Assembly: GCF_017104965.1 (NCBI RefSeq)
Contig: NZ_JAAGPR010000030.1
Location: 43,860 to 107,859, forward strand
DNA from: Paraburkholderia sp. Ac-20340
Lineage (GTDB): Bacteria; Pseudomonadota; Gammaproteobacteria; Burkholderiales; Burkholderiaceae
Direction of reading: 5' to 3'
Length of the DNA: 64,000 nucleotides
This document shows positions 15,903 through 23,426 of the stretch, piece after piece; position 1 is the stretch's first letter, and every line of letters starts with the position of its first letter. A model generated the notes under the pieces. The model worked only from the letters and a program-made list of their open reading frames with translations. It had not been told where the DNA came from and did no database searches. Both the position numbers and the translations under genes were made by a program.

Positions 15903-16919
15903 ATGAAAGTTTTCTACGACAAGGACGCCGATCTCTCCCTCATCAAGGGCAAGCAGGTCACGATCATCGGTTACGGCTCGCAAGGCCACGCACACGCGCT
16001 GAACCTGAAAGACAGCGGCGTGAACGTCACGGTCGGTCTGCGCAAGAACGGCGCATCGTGGAGCAAGGCTGAGAACGCCGGCCTGCAGGTCAAGGAAGTG
16101 GCCGAAGCGGTGAAGAGCGCTGACGTCGTCATGATGCTCCTGCCGGACGAGCAGATCGCCGATGTCTACGCGAAGGAAGTCCACGCGAACATCAAGAACG
16201 GCGCAGCCCTCGCATTCGCGCACGGCTTCAACGTTCACTACGGCGCTGTGATCCCGCGCGCTGATCTGGACGTCATCATGATCGCGCCGAAGGCTCCGGG
16301 CCACACGGTTCGCGGTACGTACTCGCAAGGCGGCGGTGTGCCCCACCTGATCGCTGTCCACCAGGACAAGTCGGGCGCAGCACGTGACATCGCCCTGTCG
16401 TACGCAGCAGCGAACGGCGGCGGCCGTGCCGGCATCATCGAAACGAACTTCCGCGAAGAAACGGAAACCGACCTGTTCGGCGAACAGGCAGTTCTGTGCG
16501 GCGGTACGGTCGAGCTGATCAAGGCTGGCTTCGAAACGCTGGTGGAAGCGGGCTACGCGCCGGAAATGGCGTACTTCGAGTGCCTGCACGAACTGAAGCT
16601 GATCGTCGACCTGATCTATGAAGGCGGCATCGCCAACATGAACTACTCGATCTCGAACAACGCCGAATACGGCGAGTACGTGACCGGCCCGCGCGTCGTC
16701 ACGTCGGAGACGAAGAAGGTCATGAAGGAAGTCCTGAAGGACATCCAGACCGGCGAATACGCCAAGAGCTTCATCCTGGAAAACAAGGCCGGCGCACCGA
16801 CGCTGCAATCGCGCCGCCGCCTGGGCGCCGAGCACCAGATCGAAACGGTCGGTGCAAAGCTGCGCGCGATGATGCCGTGGATCGCTGCAAACAAGCTGGT
16901 CGACCAGTCGAAGAACTAA
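15903..16919 (+). CDS. ilvC: Ketol-acid reductoisomerase (class I)
   Basis: A 338-aa class I enzyme that converts acetolactate or acetohydroxybutyrate to the dihydroxy acid using NADPH and Mg2+, the second step of branched-chain amino acid synthesis. The N-terminal Rossmann motif GYGSQGHAHALNLKDSG is at about residues 22-38. The C-terminal knotted domain carries the metal ligands in the ETDLFGEQAVLCGG region and a further acidic ligand in YFECLHELKLI. Length is exactly that of the short class I form. It is last in the ilv operon and is followed by a strong terminator. Confidence 0.97.
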   Translation: MKVFYDKDADLSLIKGKQVTIIGYGSQGHAHALNLKDSGVNVTVGLRKNGASWSKAENAGLQVKEVAEAVKSADVVMMLLPDEQIADVYAKEVHANIKNGAALAFAHGFNVHYGAVIPRADLDVIMIAPKAPGHTVRGTYSQGGGVPHLIAVHQDKSGAARDIALSYAAANGGGRAGIIETNFREETETDLFGEQAVLCGGTVELIKAGFETLVEAGYAPEMAYFECLHELKLIVDLIYEGGIANMNYSISNNAEYGEYVTGPRVVTSETKKVMKEVLKDIQTGEYAKSFILENKAGAPTLQSRRRLGAEHQIETVGAKLRAMMPWIAANKLVDQSKN

Positions 16920-16990
16920 TCTGACGGTTTTGCTCTGAGTGGCTGTGCGGTTTAACCGCTGCGCAGCCCTCATACCCGATCGGATTCAAC

Positions 16991-17028
16991 AAAAGCCGCC
17001 CAGGTGGGATGAAGCCTGGGCGGCTTTT
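16991..17028 (+). terminator. Rho-independent terminator of the ilv operon
   Basis: A perfect 14-bp inverted repeat, AAAAGCCGCCCAGG to CCTGGGCGGCTTTT, with a 10-nt loop, 72 bp after ilvC. The A- and T-tracts at the outer ends could terminate in both directions. It lies just upstream of psd, so psd needs its own promoter or read-through. Confidence 0.85.
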
Positions 17029-17065
17029 GCTATGCTACGGTTTTCAAAATAATAGCGAAGCCACT

Positions 17066-17719
17066 ATGAATTACCCTCATCCGATCATCGCGCGCGAAGG
17101 CTGGCCGTTCATCGCCATTGCGGCCGTCGTGACGCTCTTGATCCATGCGGTCGCAGGCTTCGGATACGCCTGGCCGTTCTGGCTCATCACGATCTTCGTC
17201 GTTCAGTTCTTCCGCGATCCGCCGCGCCCGATCCCCACCCAGGCCAATGCCGTGCTGTGCCCGGCCGACGGTCGCATCGTTGCGGTCGAAACCGCGCACG
17301 ATCCGTATGCCAACCGTGAAGCGCTGAAGATCAGCGTGTTCATGAACGTTTTCAACGTGCACTCGCAGCGCTCGCCGGTGGACGGCGCCGTCGCCAAGGT
17401 CGAGTACTTCCCGGGCGCGTACCTGAACGCCGCCATCGACAAGGCGTCGACCGAGAACGAACGCAACGCCGTCGTGCTGACGATGGCGGACGGCACGACC
17501 GTCACCTCGGTCCAGATCGCCGGTCTGATCGCGCGCCGTATTCTCTGCTACGTGCGCGCAGGCGAGCCGCTCTCGCGCGGCCAGCGCTATGGCTTTATCC
17601 GCTTCGGCTCGCGCGTCGACGTGTATCTGCCGGTGGGCAGCCGTCCGCGCGTGTCGATCGGCGAGAAGGTGTCTGCCTCGTCGACGATCCTCGCTGAACT
17701 GCCGACCCAATCGGCATAA
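17066..17719 (+). CDS. psd: Phosphatidylserine decarboxylase proenzyme (short type)
   Basis: A 217-aa short-form phosphatidylserine decarboxylase, which makes phosphatidylethanolamine. A membrane-associated N-terminus (residues about 12-48) precedes the catalytic region: PADGR (67-71, Asp of the self-cleaving triad), FNVHSQRSP (His99) and RFGSRVDVYLP, where cleavage between Gly181 and Ser182 would create the pyruvoyl group. Start ATG 17066 was chosen because the open frame upstream runs into the ilv terminator. pssA follows 11 bp later, coupling the two last steps of PE synthesis. Confidence 0.93.
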   Translation: MNYPHPIIAREGWPFIAIAAVVTLLIHAVAGFGYAWPFWLITIFVVQFFRDPPRPIPTQANAVLCPADGRIVAVETAHDPYANREALKISVFMNVFNVHSQRSPVDGAVAKVEYFPGAYLNAAIDKASTENERNAVVLTMADGTTVTSVQIAGLIARRILCYVRAGEPLSRGQRYGFIRFGSRVDVYLPVGSRPRVSIGEKVSASSTILAELPTQSA

Positions 17720-17730
17720 GGAGGGTAGCG

Positions 17731-18606
17731 ATGGCCGGACTCAAACCGCGTCGACCCCGTAATCCCGGCGGCGCACCGCTGCCGCGCCCGTTCCGCCGCA
17801 ACAAGGCGGTGCAGGAATCCGTGGGGCCGGCGGCGGGTCGCCGCGCCGCGCGCCAGGAATTCCTGAAGAAGCGCGGCATCTATCTGCTGCCCAATGCGTT
17901 CACGACGGCCGCGCTGTTCTGCGGCTTCTTTGCGGTCGTGCAGGCCATGAATGTGCGCTTCGAAGTGGCGGCCATCGCCATCTTCGTGGCCATGGTGCTC
18001 GACGGCATGGACGGGCGTGTGGCGCGCATGACGCATTCGCAGAGCGCATTCGGCGAGCAGTTCGACAGTCTGTCGGACATGGTCTCGTTCGGCGTGGCGC
18101 CGGCGCTCGTGATGTACGAGTGGGTGCTCAAGGATCTCGGGCGCTGGGGCTGGCTTGCGGCCTTCGTCTACTGCTCGGGCGCGGCGCTGCGTCTTGCGCG
18201 CTTCAATACCAACATCGGTTCGGTGGACAAGCGTTTCTTCCAGGGCCTGCCCAGCCCGGCTGCGGCCGCGCTGATCGCCGGTTTCGTGTGGCTCGCCACC
18301 GACAACCGCGTGCCGGTGAAGCTGTCCTGGCTGCCGTGGGTCGCCTTCGTGCTGACGATCTACGCGGGCGTGACGATGGTGTCGAACGCGCCGTTCTACA
18401 GCGGCAAGGCGCTCGACGTGCGGCATCGCGTGCCGTTCGCGGCCACGCTGCTGGTGGTGGTGGCGTTCGTGCTGGTGTCGTCCGATCCGCCGCTGATGCT
18501 GTTCGGCCTGTTCGTGCTGTACGGCCTGTCGGGCTATGTCTTCTGGGGCTGGCAGTCGCTGCGCGGGCGTCATAACCCGGCGCGCTCGTCGCCTCGGGAG
18601 CGCTAG
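17731..18606 (+). CDS. pssA: CDP-diacylglycerol-serine O-phosphatidyltransferase
   Basis: A 291-aa integral-membrane enzyme that joins CDP-diacylglycerol and serine to give phosphatidylserine, the substrate of Psd. The CDP-alcohol phosphotransferase motif is complete at residues 91-116 (DGMDGRVAR, then G108, D112 and D116 in FGEQFDSLSD). About eight membrane helices follow a basic N-terminal tail of about 50 residues. It is 11 bp downstream of psd, so one transcript is likely, and it is followed by a strong terminator. Confidence 0.94.
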   Translation: MAGLKPRRPRNPGGAPLPRPFRRNKAVQESVGPAAGRRAARQEFLKKRGIYLLPNAFTTAALFCGFFAVVQAMNVRFEVAAIAIFVAMVLDGMDGRVARMTHSQSAFGEQFDSLSDMVSFGVAPALVMYEWVLKDLGRWGWLAAFVYCSGAALRLARFNTNIGSVDKRFFQGLPSPAAAALIAGFVWLATDNRVPVKLSWLPWVAFVLTIYAGVTMVSNAPFYSGKALDVRHRVPFAATLLVVVAFVLVSSDPPLMLFGLFVLYGLSGYVFWGWQSLRGRHNPARSSPRER

Positions 18607-18628
18607 GGCGCATCGATTGATGTCATCC

Positions 18629-18663
18629 AAAGGGCTGCGCACTCGCGCGGCCCTTTTTGTTTT
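18629..18663 (+). terminator. Rho-independent terminator after pssA
   Basis: GGGCTGCGC (18632-18640) pairs with GCGCGGCCC (18645-18653), a 9-bp stem with one G-T pair and an ACTC loop, followed by TTTTTGTTTT. It separates psd-pssA from leuA, which therefore must have its own promoter. Confidence 0.85.
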
Positions 18664-18691
18664 GGCGGCACACATCGCGGTCGCACCCGGA

Positions 18692-18720
18692 TTGCGCTAT
18701 CGCCCGAATCCGGCTATAGT
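18692..18720 (+). promoter_or_regulatory. leuA promoter
   Basis: TTGCGC (18692-18697), a 17-bp spacer and TATAGT (18715-18720). The expected RNA start, about 7 nt after the -10, falls on or next to the ATG at 18727, so the leader ORF would be translated from a leaderless or nearly leaderless mRNA. Confidence 0.65.
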
Positions 18721-18726
18721 CGGCTG

Positions 18727-18810
18727 ATGGACAGCATCCAGTTCCCCTTCTTCTCCCTTCAAGCCGGCGCGCCCCTACGCACGCTAGCGCTAGCGCGCCT
18801 GCCGCGCTGA
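18727..18810 (+). CDS. leuL: leuA leader peptide with rare CTA leucine codons
   Basis: A 27-codon frame starts 7 nt after the leuA -10 element and ends 107 nt before leuA. Its peptide runs MDSIQFPFFSLQAGAP, then LRTLALARLPR. Five of 27 residues are leucine, and three of those use CTA, a codon that is very rare in this GC-rich genome. Rare leucine codons in a short ORF ahead of leucine biosynthesis are the hallmark of a ribosome-stalling leader such as enterobacterial leuL. No ribosome site is visible, as expected for a leaderless start. I could not find an intrinsic terminator between it and leuA, so the control mechanism is open. The symbol is used by analogy. Confidence 0.65.
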   Translation: MDSIQFPFFSLQAGAPLRTLALARLPR

Positions 18811-18917
18811 TCTCGCTCGCCCTCCGTAAGCCTCGTTCATTGTCAGCGTCGCCATCGGTGGCGCGAACACCCAAAATCCGTTTTTAGACACTGAACAAGT
18901 CCCCCCGGAGACCCAAA

Positions 18918-20465
18918 ATGGCAGCAGACAAGCTCATCATTTTCGATACGACGTTGCGTGACGGCGAGCAGTCGCCTGGTGCGTCGATGACGAAGGAAGA
19001 GAAGATCCGCATCGCGAAGCAGCTCGAGCGGATGAAAGTCGACATCATCGAAGCCGGCTTCGCGGCCAGCTCGAACGGCGACTTCGACGCGATCCACACG
19101 ATCGCGGGCCTGGTGAAGGACAGCACGATCTGTTCGCTCGCCCGCGCCAACGACAAGGACATCCAGCGCGCCGCCGACGCGCTCAAGCCCGCCGACCACT
19201 TCCGCATTCACACCTTCATCGCCACGTCGCCGCTGCACATGGAGAAGAAGCTGCGCATGTCGCCGGAGCAGGTGCTGGAGCAGGCGAAGCTCGCCGTGCG
19301 TTTCGCGCGCAAGTTCACCAACGACGTGGAATTCTCGCCGGAAGACGGCAGCCGCTCGGACATGGACTTCCTGTGCCGCGTGCTCGAAGCGGTCATCGCG
19401 GAAGGGGCGACCACGATCAATATCGCCGATACGGTCGGCTACGGCGTGCCGGAACTCTACGGCAACCTCGTGAAGACGCTGCGCGAGCGCATTCCGAATT
19501 CCGACAAGGCCGTGTTCTCGGTGCACTGCCATAACGACCTCGGCATGGCCGTGGCGAACTCGCTGGCCGGCGTGCAGATCGGCGGTGCGCGTCAGGTCGA
19601 GTGCACGATCAACGGTCTGGGCGAGCGCGCGGGCAATACCTCGCTCGAAGAAATCGTCATGGCGGTGAAGACCCGCAAGGACTACTTCGGCCTCGATCTC
19701 GGCATCGATACGTCGCAGATCGTGCCGGCTTCGAAGCTCGTCTCGCAGATCACCGGTTTCGTGGTGCAGCCGAACAAGGCAGTCGTGGGCGCAAACGCGT
19801 TCGCGCACGCTTCGGGCATCCACCAGGACGGCGTGCTCAAGGCGCGCGACACCTACGAAATCATGCGCGCGGAAGATGTGGGCTGGACCGCGAACAAGAT
19901 CGTGCTCGGCAAGCTTTCGGGCCGCAATGCGTTCAAGCAGCGTCTGCAGGAACTCGGCATCGCGCTCGACAGCGAAGCCGAACTCAACAGCGCGTTCGCA
20001 CGCTTCAAGGAACTGGCCGATCGCAAGTCCGAAATCTTCGACGAAGACATCATCGCGATCGTCACCGAAGAATCCGCTGAAGCGCACGAGAAGGAACACT
20101 ACAAGTTCGTGTCGCTCTCGCAGCGCTCGGAAACCGGCGAGCGTCCGCACGCACGCATCGTGTTCTCGGCCGATGGTTCGGAAGTCACGGGCGAAGCGGC
20201 TGGCAACGGTCCGGTCGACGCGACGTTCAACGCGATCGAAACCGAAGTGGGCAGCGGTTCGGAACTGCTGCTGTACTCGGTGAACGCGATCACGACCGGT
20301 ACGCAGGCGCAGGGCGAAGTGACGGTGCGTCTGTCGAAGGCCGGCCGTATCGTCAACGGTGTGGGCACCGATCCGGATATCGTCGCGGCTTCGGCGAAGG
20401 CGTATATCTCGGCGCTCAACAAGCTGCATTCGGATAACGACAAGCTCAATCCGCAGCGTTCGTAA
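18918..20465 (+). CDS. leuA: 2-Isopropylmalate synthase
   Basis: A 515-aa enzyme that condenses acetyl-CoA with 2-oxoisovalerate (from the ilv pathway) in the committed, leucine-inhibited step of leucine synthesis. The TIM-barrel domain opens with IIFDTTLRDGEQSPGASM (metal and substrate site), and the metal-binding HCHNDLGMA-type motif appears as SVHCHNDLGMAVANS. The C-terminal third (from about residue 390) is the LeuA regulatory dimer domain that binds leucine. GGAG lies 7 nt before ATG 18918. Expression is probably governed by the leader ORF upstream. Confidence 0.97.
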   Translation: MAADKLIIFDTTLRDGEQSPGASMTKEEKIRIAKQLERMKVDIIEAGFAASSNGDFDAIHTIAGLVKDSTICSLARANDKDIQRAADALKPADHFRIHTFIATSPLHMEKKLRMSPEQVLEQAKLAVRFARKFTNDVEFSPEDGSRSDMDFLCRVLEAVIAEGATTINIADTVGYGVPELYGNLVKTLRERIPNSDKAVFSVHCHNDLGMAVANSLAGVQIGGARQVECTINGLGERAGNTSLEEIVMAVKTRKDYFGLDLGIDTSQIVPASKLVSQITGFVVQPNKAVVGANAFAHASGIHQDGVLKARDTYEIMRAEDVGWTANKIVLGKLSGRNAFKQRLQELGIALDSEAELNSAFARFKELADRKSEIFDEDIIAIVTEESAEAHEKEHYKFVSLSQRSETGERPHARIVFSADGSEVTGEAAGNGPVDATFNAIETEVGSGSELLLYSVNAITTGTQAQGEVTVRLSKAGRIVNGVGTDPDIVAASAKAYISALNKLHSDNDKLNPQRS

Positions 20466-20492
20466 GCGCTGCGGCATTCGCGCTGCCGATAA

Positions 20493-20526
20493 AAAACCCC
20501 CGTACTCGCGAGAGTGCGGGGGTTTT
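20493..20526. terminator. Bidirectional terminator between leuA and a convergent lipoprotein gene
   Basis: AAAACCCCCG pairs with CGGGGGTTTT around an inner ACTC/GAGT stem with a GCGA tetraloop. The A-tract on one side and T-tract on the other suit both converging transcripts. Confidence 0.85.
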
Positions 20527-20577
20527 GTCTTTCAGGCGGGCTGGGGGCGGCCTGCTGTCCGCCTGGGGTCGCGGCGC

Positions 20578-21132
20578 CTAGAAGCGGCTGCGCACATCCG
20601 GGTCGTGCAGCGGGTCGGGCGTTTTCTGCGTGAGACGCAGGATGCCCTGATCGTCGAAGTAGAAGCTGTAGAGCATGTACCAGACGTTGTCTTCCAGATA
20701 GCGATAGGTCCACGCTTCCTTTTTCATCAGCGGGAAGTAGGCGGTTTCCTCGGGGCGGCCGAAGTTGGTGAGCACGTCGGTGCGCGTCCACTTGCCGATT
20801 TCGGCCTTGTAGAACTCGTTGGGCTGCAGCACCTGGCGCACGTTGACGACCTTGCCGCTGCCGTCGATGTCGGCGGCTACCGTGGTTTCGCCCATCGGCT
20901 GGGTTGGCCACATCAGGCGCTTGCCGCCGTCGGGCAGATCGTAGACCTCTTGCGGCTGGCCGAAGCGGGCGACCACGGCCTGGGCGTCGTCGCCGGCGTG
21001 GAACTGTTGCCAGGGCTGCGCGCAGCCGGCAAGCATCAGTGCGCCAAGTCCGGCGACGAGCGCGCGGCGCGAATTCGCCAGCGGCAGATGGGCGAGGCCA
21101 GCGGCCAGCGCAAAGGAAAGGCGGTTGAGCAT
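20578..21132 (-). CDS. Lipoprotein with two SmpA/OmlA (BamE)-like segments
   Basis: A 184-aa protein with a long signal sequence and a lipobox LAGC (Cys37), so probably a lipidated envelope protein. Two segments resemble the BamE/SmpA-OmlA fold: one around AVVARFGQPQEVYDLPDGG and one around DVLTNFGRPEETAYFPL. Each is followed by a Trp/Tyr-rich strand (KRLMW, EAWTYRY). This is longer than single-domain BamE. A role in outer-membrane assembly is possible but not shown. It is a single gene converging on leuA across a shared terminator. Confidence 0.75.
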   Translation of the reverse strand: MLNRLSFALAAGLAHLPLANSRRALVAGLGALMLAGCAQPWQQFHAGDDAQAVVARFGQPQEVYDLPDGGKRLMWPTQPMGETTVAADIDGSGKVVNVRQVLQPNEFYKAEIGKWTRTDVLTNFGRPEETAYFPLMKKEAWTYRYLEDNVWYMLYSFYFDDQGILRLTQKTPDPLHDPDVRSRF

Positions 21133-21349
21133 GAAGTCTCCCGGGCGCGCGCTTCACGCATGATCGGACGCGGCGCGATTTCGAGCGGGTTGAAACCCGC
21201 AGTCGAAACCAGTTATGGAACCGTTATTCTGACACGCCGCGATTTCGCAGGGAGGGCCGATGGGCGCTTTCGGGCTTGCGGCGGCGCGCACGGACGTCCT
21301 ATGATCCGCGCTTCGTCTGAGGCAGACACAGCAAACGAGGAATGAGCGC

Positions 21350-22645
21350 ATGAAGGCACCGATCCTGGCCCAATTTACGCGTGCGGCGGCTACGTTCGCA
21401 GCGGCAGGCGTGCTTGCGTTGGTCGCTCCCGTGGCGCAGGCGGCCGACGCACCCACGGGCAAGCCGATCCAGCTCGCGCTGATCGAAGGCATGTCGGGGC
21501 CTTTCGCCGATGCGGGCGCAGCCGTCGAGCGCAATCTGCGTTTTGGCGTGGAGCGCGTGAACGCGGCGGGCGGCGTGGCGCTGGCCGACGGGCGTCATCC
21601 GCTCGAACTGGTCGTGCTCGACAGCAAGGGCAGCACCGAAGCCGCGCTGATGCAGCTACGCGCGGCGCAGGATCGGCATATCGGCTTTGTCATGCAGGGC
21701 AATAGCTCGGCGGTGGCGGCGGCGCTGCTCTCGGCGATCGACCGTCAGAACGCGCGCGAGCCCGATAACCGCGAACTGTTCCTCAACTATTCCGCCGACG
21801 ATCCCGCGCTCACCAACGCCAACTGCAGCTTCTGGCACTTCCGCTTCGACGCCCACGCGGGCATGCGCATGGACGCGCTCGCCGATGTGATCGCCGCCGA
21901 TAAATCGGTGAAGAAGGTCTATCTGCTCAACCAGGACTACAGCTTCGGCCACGACGTCAGCACGCTTGCGCGCGCCGCGCTGGGCAAGCAGCGCCCGGAC
22001 ATCGCCGTGGTGGGCGACGAGTTTCATCCGATCGGCCGCGTGAAGGATTTCGCGCCGTATATCGCCAAGATTCGCGCGTCGGGCGCCGATGCCGTCATCA
22101 CCGGCAACTGGGGCAACGACCTGACGCTGCTCGTGAAAGCGGCGCGTGAACAGGGGCTCGATACGCGCTTCTACACGTTCTATGGCAACAGCCTGGGCGC
22201 GCCTGCTGCGCTCGGCGATGCGGGCGTCAAGCGCGTGATCGCGGTGGCCGACTGGCACCCGAATGCGGGCGGCGCGGCCTCCGACGCGTGGTATCAGGCG
22301 TTCCGCGCGCGCTATCCGGCGGCGCAGGACGACTATCCGGTGCTGCGCATGGAGATGCTGGTCGAAATCCTCGCGCAGGCCATGCGCAAGGCCGGTTCGG
22401 CTCAACCCGAGGCGGTGGCGAAGGCGCTGGAAGGCATGCGTTTCGACAACGGCTTCCACCCGATGTGGATGCGCGCCGACGATCATCAGATGATCCAGCC
22501 CCTTTACGTCATGCAGATGGACAGGCAGGGCACGTCCGGCGTGCGTTTCGACAACGAGGGCTCGGGCTACGGTTTCCGCACGGTACTGGCGCTGCCTGCC
22601 GGGCGCACCGTGCCTGCCACGACCTGCAGGATGACGCGTCCATAA
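21350..22645 (+). CDS. LivK-type ABC transporter substrate-binding protein
   Basis: A 431-aa periplasmic binding protein of the branched-chain amino acid (type I) family. A clear signal peptide ends at about VAQAADA (residues 30-35). The mature part opens with PIQLALIEGMSGPFADAG and has family segments LVVLDSKGS, VYLLNQDYSFGHDVS and DAVITGNWGNDL. No permease or ATPase gene lies near it, so it is an orphan in this window, and its ligand could be an amino acid, amide or aromatic acid. A GAGG ribosome site precedes ATG 21350. Confidence 0.87.
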   Translation: MKAPILAQFTRAAATFAAAGVLALVAPVAQAADAPTGKPIQLALIEGMSGPFADAGAAVERNLRFGVERVNAAGGVALADGRHPLELVVLDSKGSTEAALMQLRAAQDRHIGFVMQGNSSAVAAALLSAIDRQNAREPDNRELFLNYSADDPALTNANCSFWHFRFDAHAGMRMDALADVIAADKSVKKVYLLNQDYSFGHDVSTLARAALGKQRPDIAVVGDEFHPIGRVKDFAPYIAKIRASGADAVITGNWGNDLTLLVKAAREQGLDTRFYTFYGNSLGAPAALGDAGVKRVIAVADWHPNAGGAASDAWYQAFRARYPAAQDDYPVLRMEMLVEILAQAMRKAGSAQPEAVAKALEGMRFDNGFHPMWMRADDHQMIQPLYVMQMDRQGTSGVRFDNEGSGYGFRTVLALPAGRTVPATTCRMTRP

Positions 22646-22698
22646 GGTGTGCCGTAGTTTGCCGCCGAAGCCAGGCGGCTCGCGGCCCGATGTGGCTG

Positions 22699-22738
22699 TG
22701 CTACAATGCCGGACTCGCCATATTTCGTGGCGGGTGAA
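22699..22738 (+). promoter_or_regulatory. rpsO promoter (-10) and leader stem-loop
   Basis: An extended -10, TG-C-TACAAT (TACAAT at 22702-22707), is followed by a leader of about 95 nt. CTCGCCA (22714-22720) and TGGCGGG (22728-22734) form a 7-bp stem at the leader's 5' end. S15 represses its own mRNA through leader structures in several bacteria; whether this stem does so is unknown. Confidence 0.45.
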
Positions 22739-22807
22739 CTGATCAAGAATCAAGCACGGCACGGCCTTTCTTCCGTGACCGCTCGTTTGTTTTAAAGGAA
22801 AAGCAAA

Positions 22808-23077
22808 ATGTCCGTAGCAGATATCAAGAAGTCCGACATCGTCGCGCAATTCGCGCGCGGCACCGGCGACACGGGTTCCCCCGAAGTTCAGGTTGCACTC
22901 CTGACGTCGCGTATCAACGAACTGACCGGCCACTTCAAGTCGCACGCGAAGGACCACCACAGCCGCCGCGGTCTGCTGCGTATGGTGAGCCGCCGCCGTA
23001 AGCTGCTCGACTACCTGAAGGGCAAGGACGCTGACCGTTACCGCGCACTGATCGAAAAGCTGGGTCTGCGCAAGTAA
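22808..23077 (+). CDS. rpsO: 30S ribosomal protein S15
   Basis: An 89-aa primary 16S rRNA-binding protein of the small subunit platform. It has the universal S15 features: GSPEVQVALLTSRI, the HFKSHAKDHHSRRGLL loop and RRRKLLDYLK. Length is exactly typical. An AAGGA-type ribosome site (TAAAGGAAAAGCAAA) precedes the ATG. It is followed by pnp in the classic rpsO-pnp order with a structured intergenic region. Confidence 0.98.
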   Translation: MSVADIKKSDIVAQFARGTGDTGSPEVQVALLTSRINELTGHFKSHAKDHHSRRGLLRMVSRRRKLLDYLKGKDADRYRALIEKLGLRK

Positions 23078-23098
23078 CCGGAAGGGTCTTCCAGAAAG

Positions 23099-23138
23099 AT
23101 GCCTGTGTCAGTTCCACTGATACAGGCATTTTGTTTTT
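23099..23138 (+). terminator. rpsO terminator or attenuator
   Basis: A 13-bp stem (ATGCCTGTGTCAG with CTGATACAGGCAT, one G-T pair) with a 5-nt loop, followed by TTTTGTTTTT, directly after rpsO. In E. coli an equivalent partial terminator lies between rpsO and pnp. Confidence 0.8.
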
Positions 23139-23254
23139 GAACGGTACGCTTCTCGCGATGCGTGCCGGGTAGGGCAGGACATGTAGTACAGGGCAGTACA
23201 CCGTCGTAGCTGGCAGCACAACAGCAGCAGGACCGGGCCACGGGGCAGAGTTTT

Positions 23255-23331
23255 GTGTCATTCCATCGCATCGTGCGGCGCGACAGTGCGCCGCGGCGTT
23301 TGTGTCGCAGCGCGATGCGCTGGAATGGCAT
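23255..23331 (+). promoter_or_regulatory. Long stem-loop in the pnp leader (candidate RNase III site)
   Basis: CATTCCATCGCATCG (23259-23273) pairs with CGATGCGCTGGAATG (23313-23327), 14 of 15 positions. Four further pairs including G-T wobbles extend the base to 23255/23331. Inside is a second hairpin, GCGGCGC with GCGCCGC. The element ends 95 nt before pnp. In E. coli, RNase III cleavage of a similar leader duplex starts PNPase autoregulation. The rest of this 349-bp gap shows no gene. Confidence 0.55.
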
Positions 23332-23426
23332 AACACTCCTCTGACCTGCGCGGTGCCGGAATCTGTCTTGCCGCGTCGTCCGCGTGTGCGGGCGTCGCAT
23401 AACAAATGAGTAAGGAGTGAGTGACC

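Noticed and set aside
18811..18917. Intrinsic terminator/attenuator between leuL and leuA
   Set aside because: Small stems exist (CGCCA-TCGG-TGGCG; GGTG/CACC) but none is followed directly by a T-run, so I cannot claim a classical attenuator.
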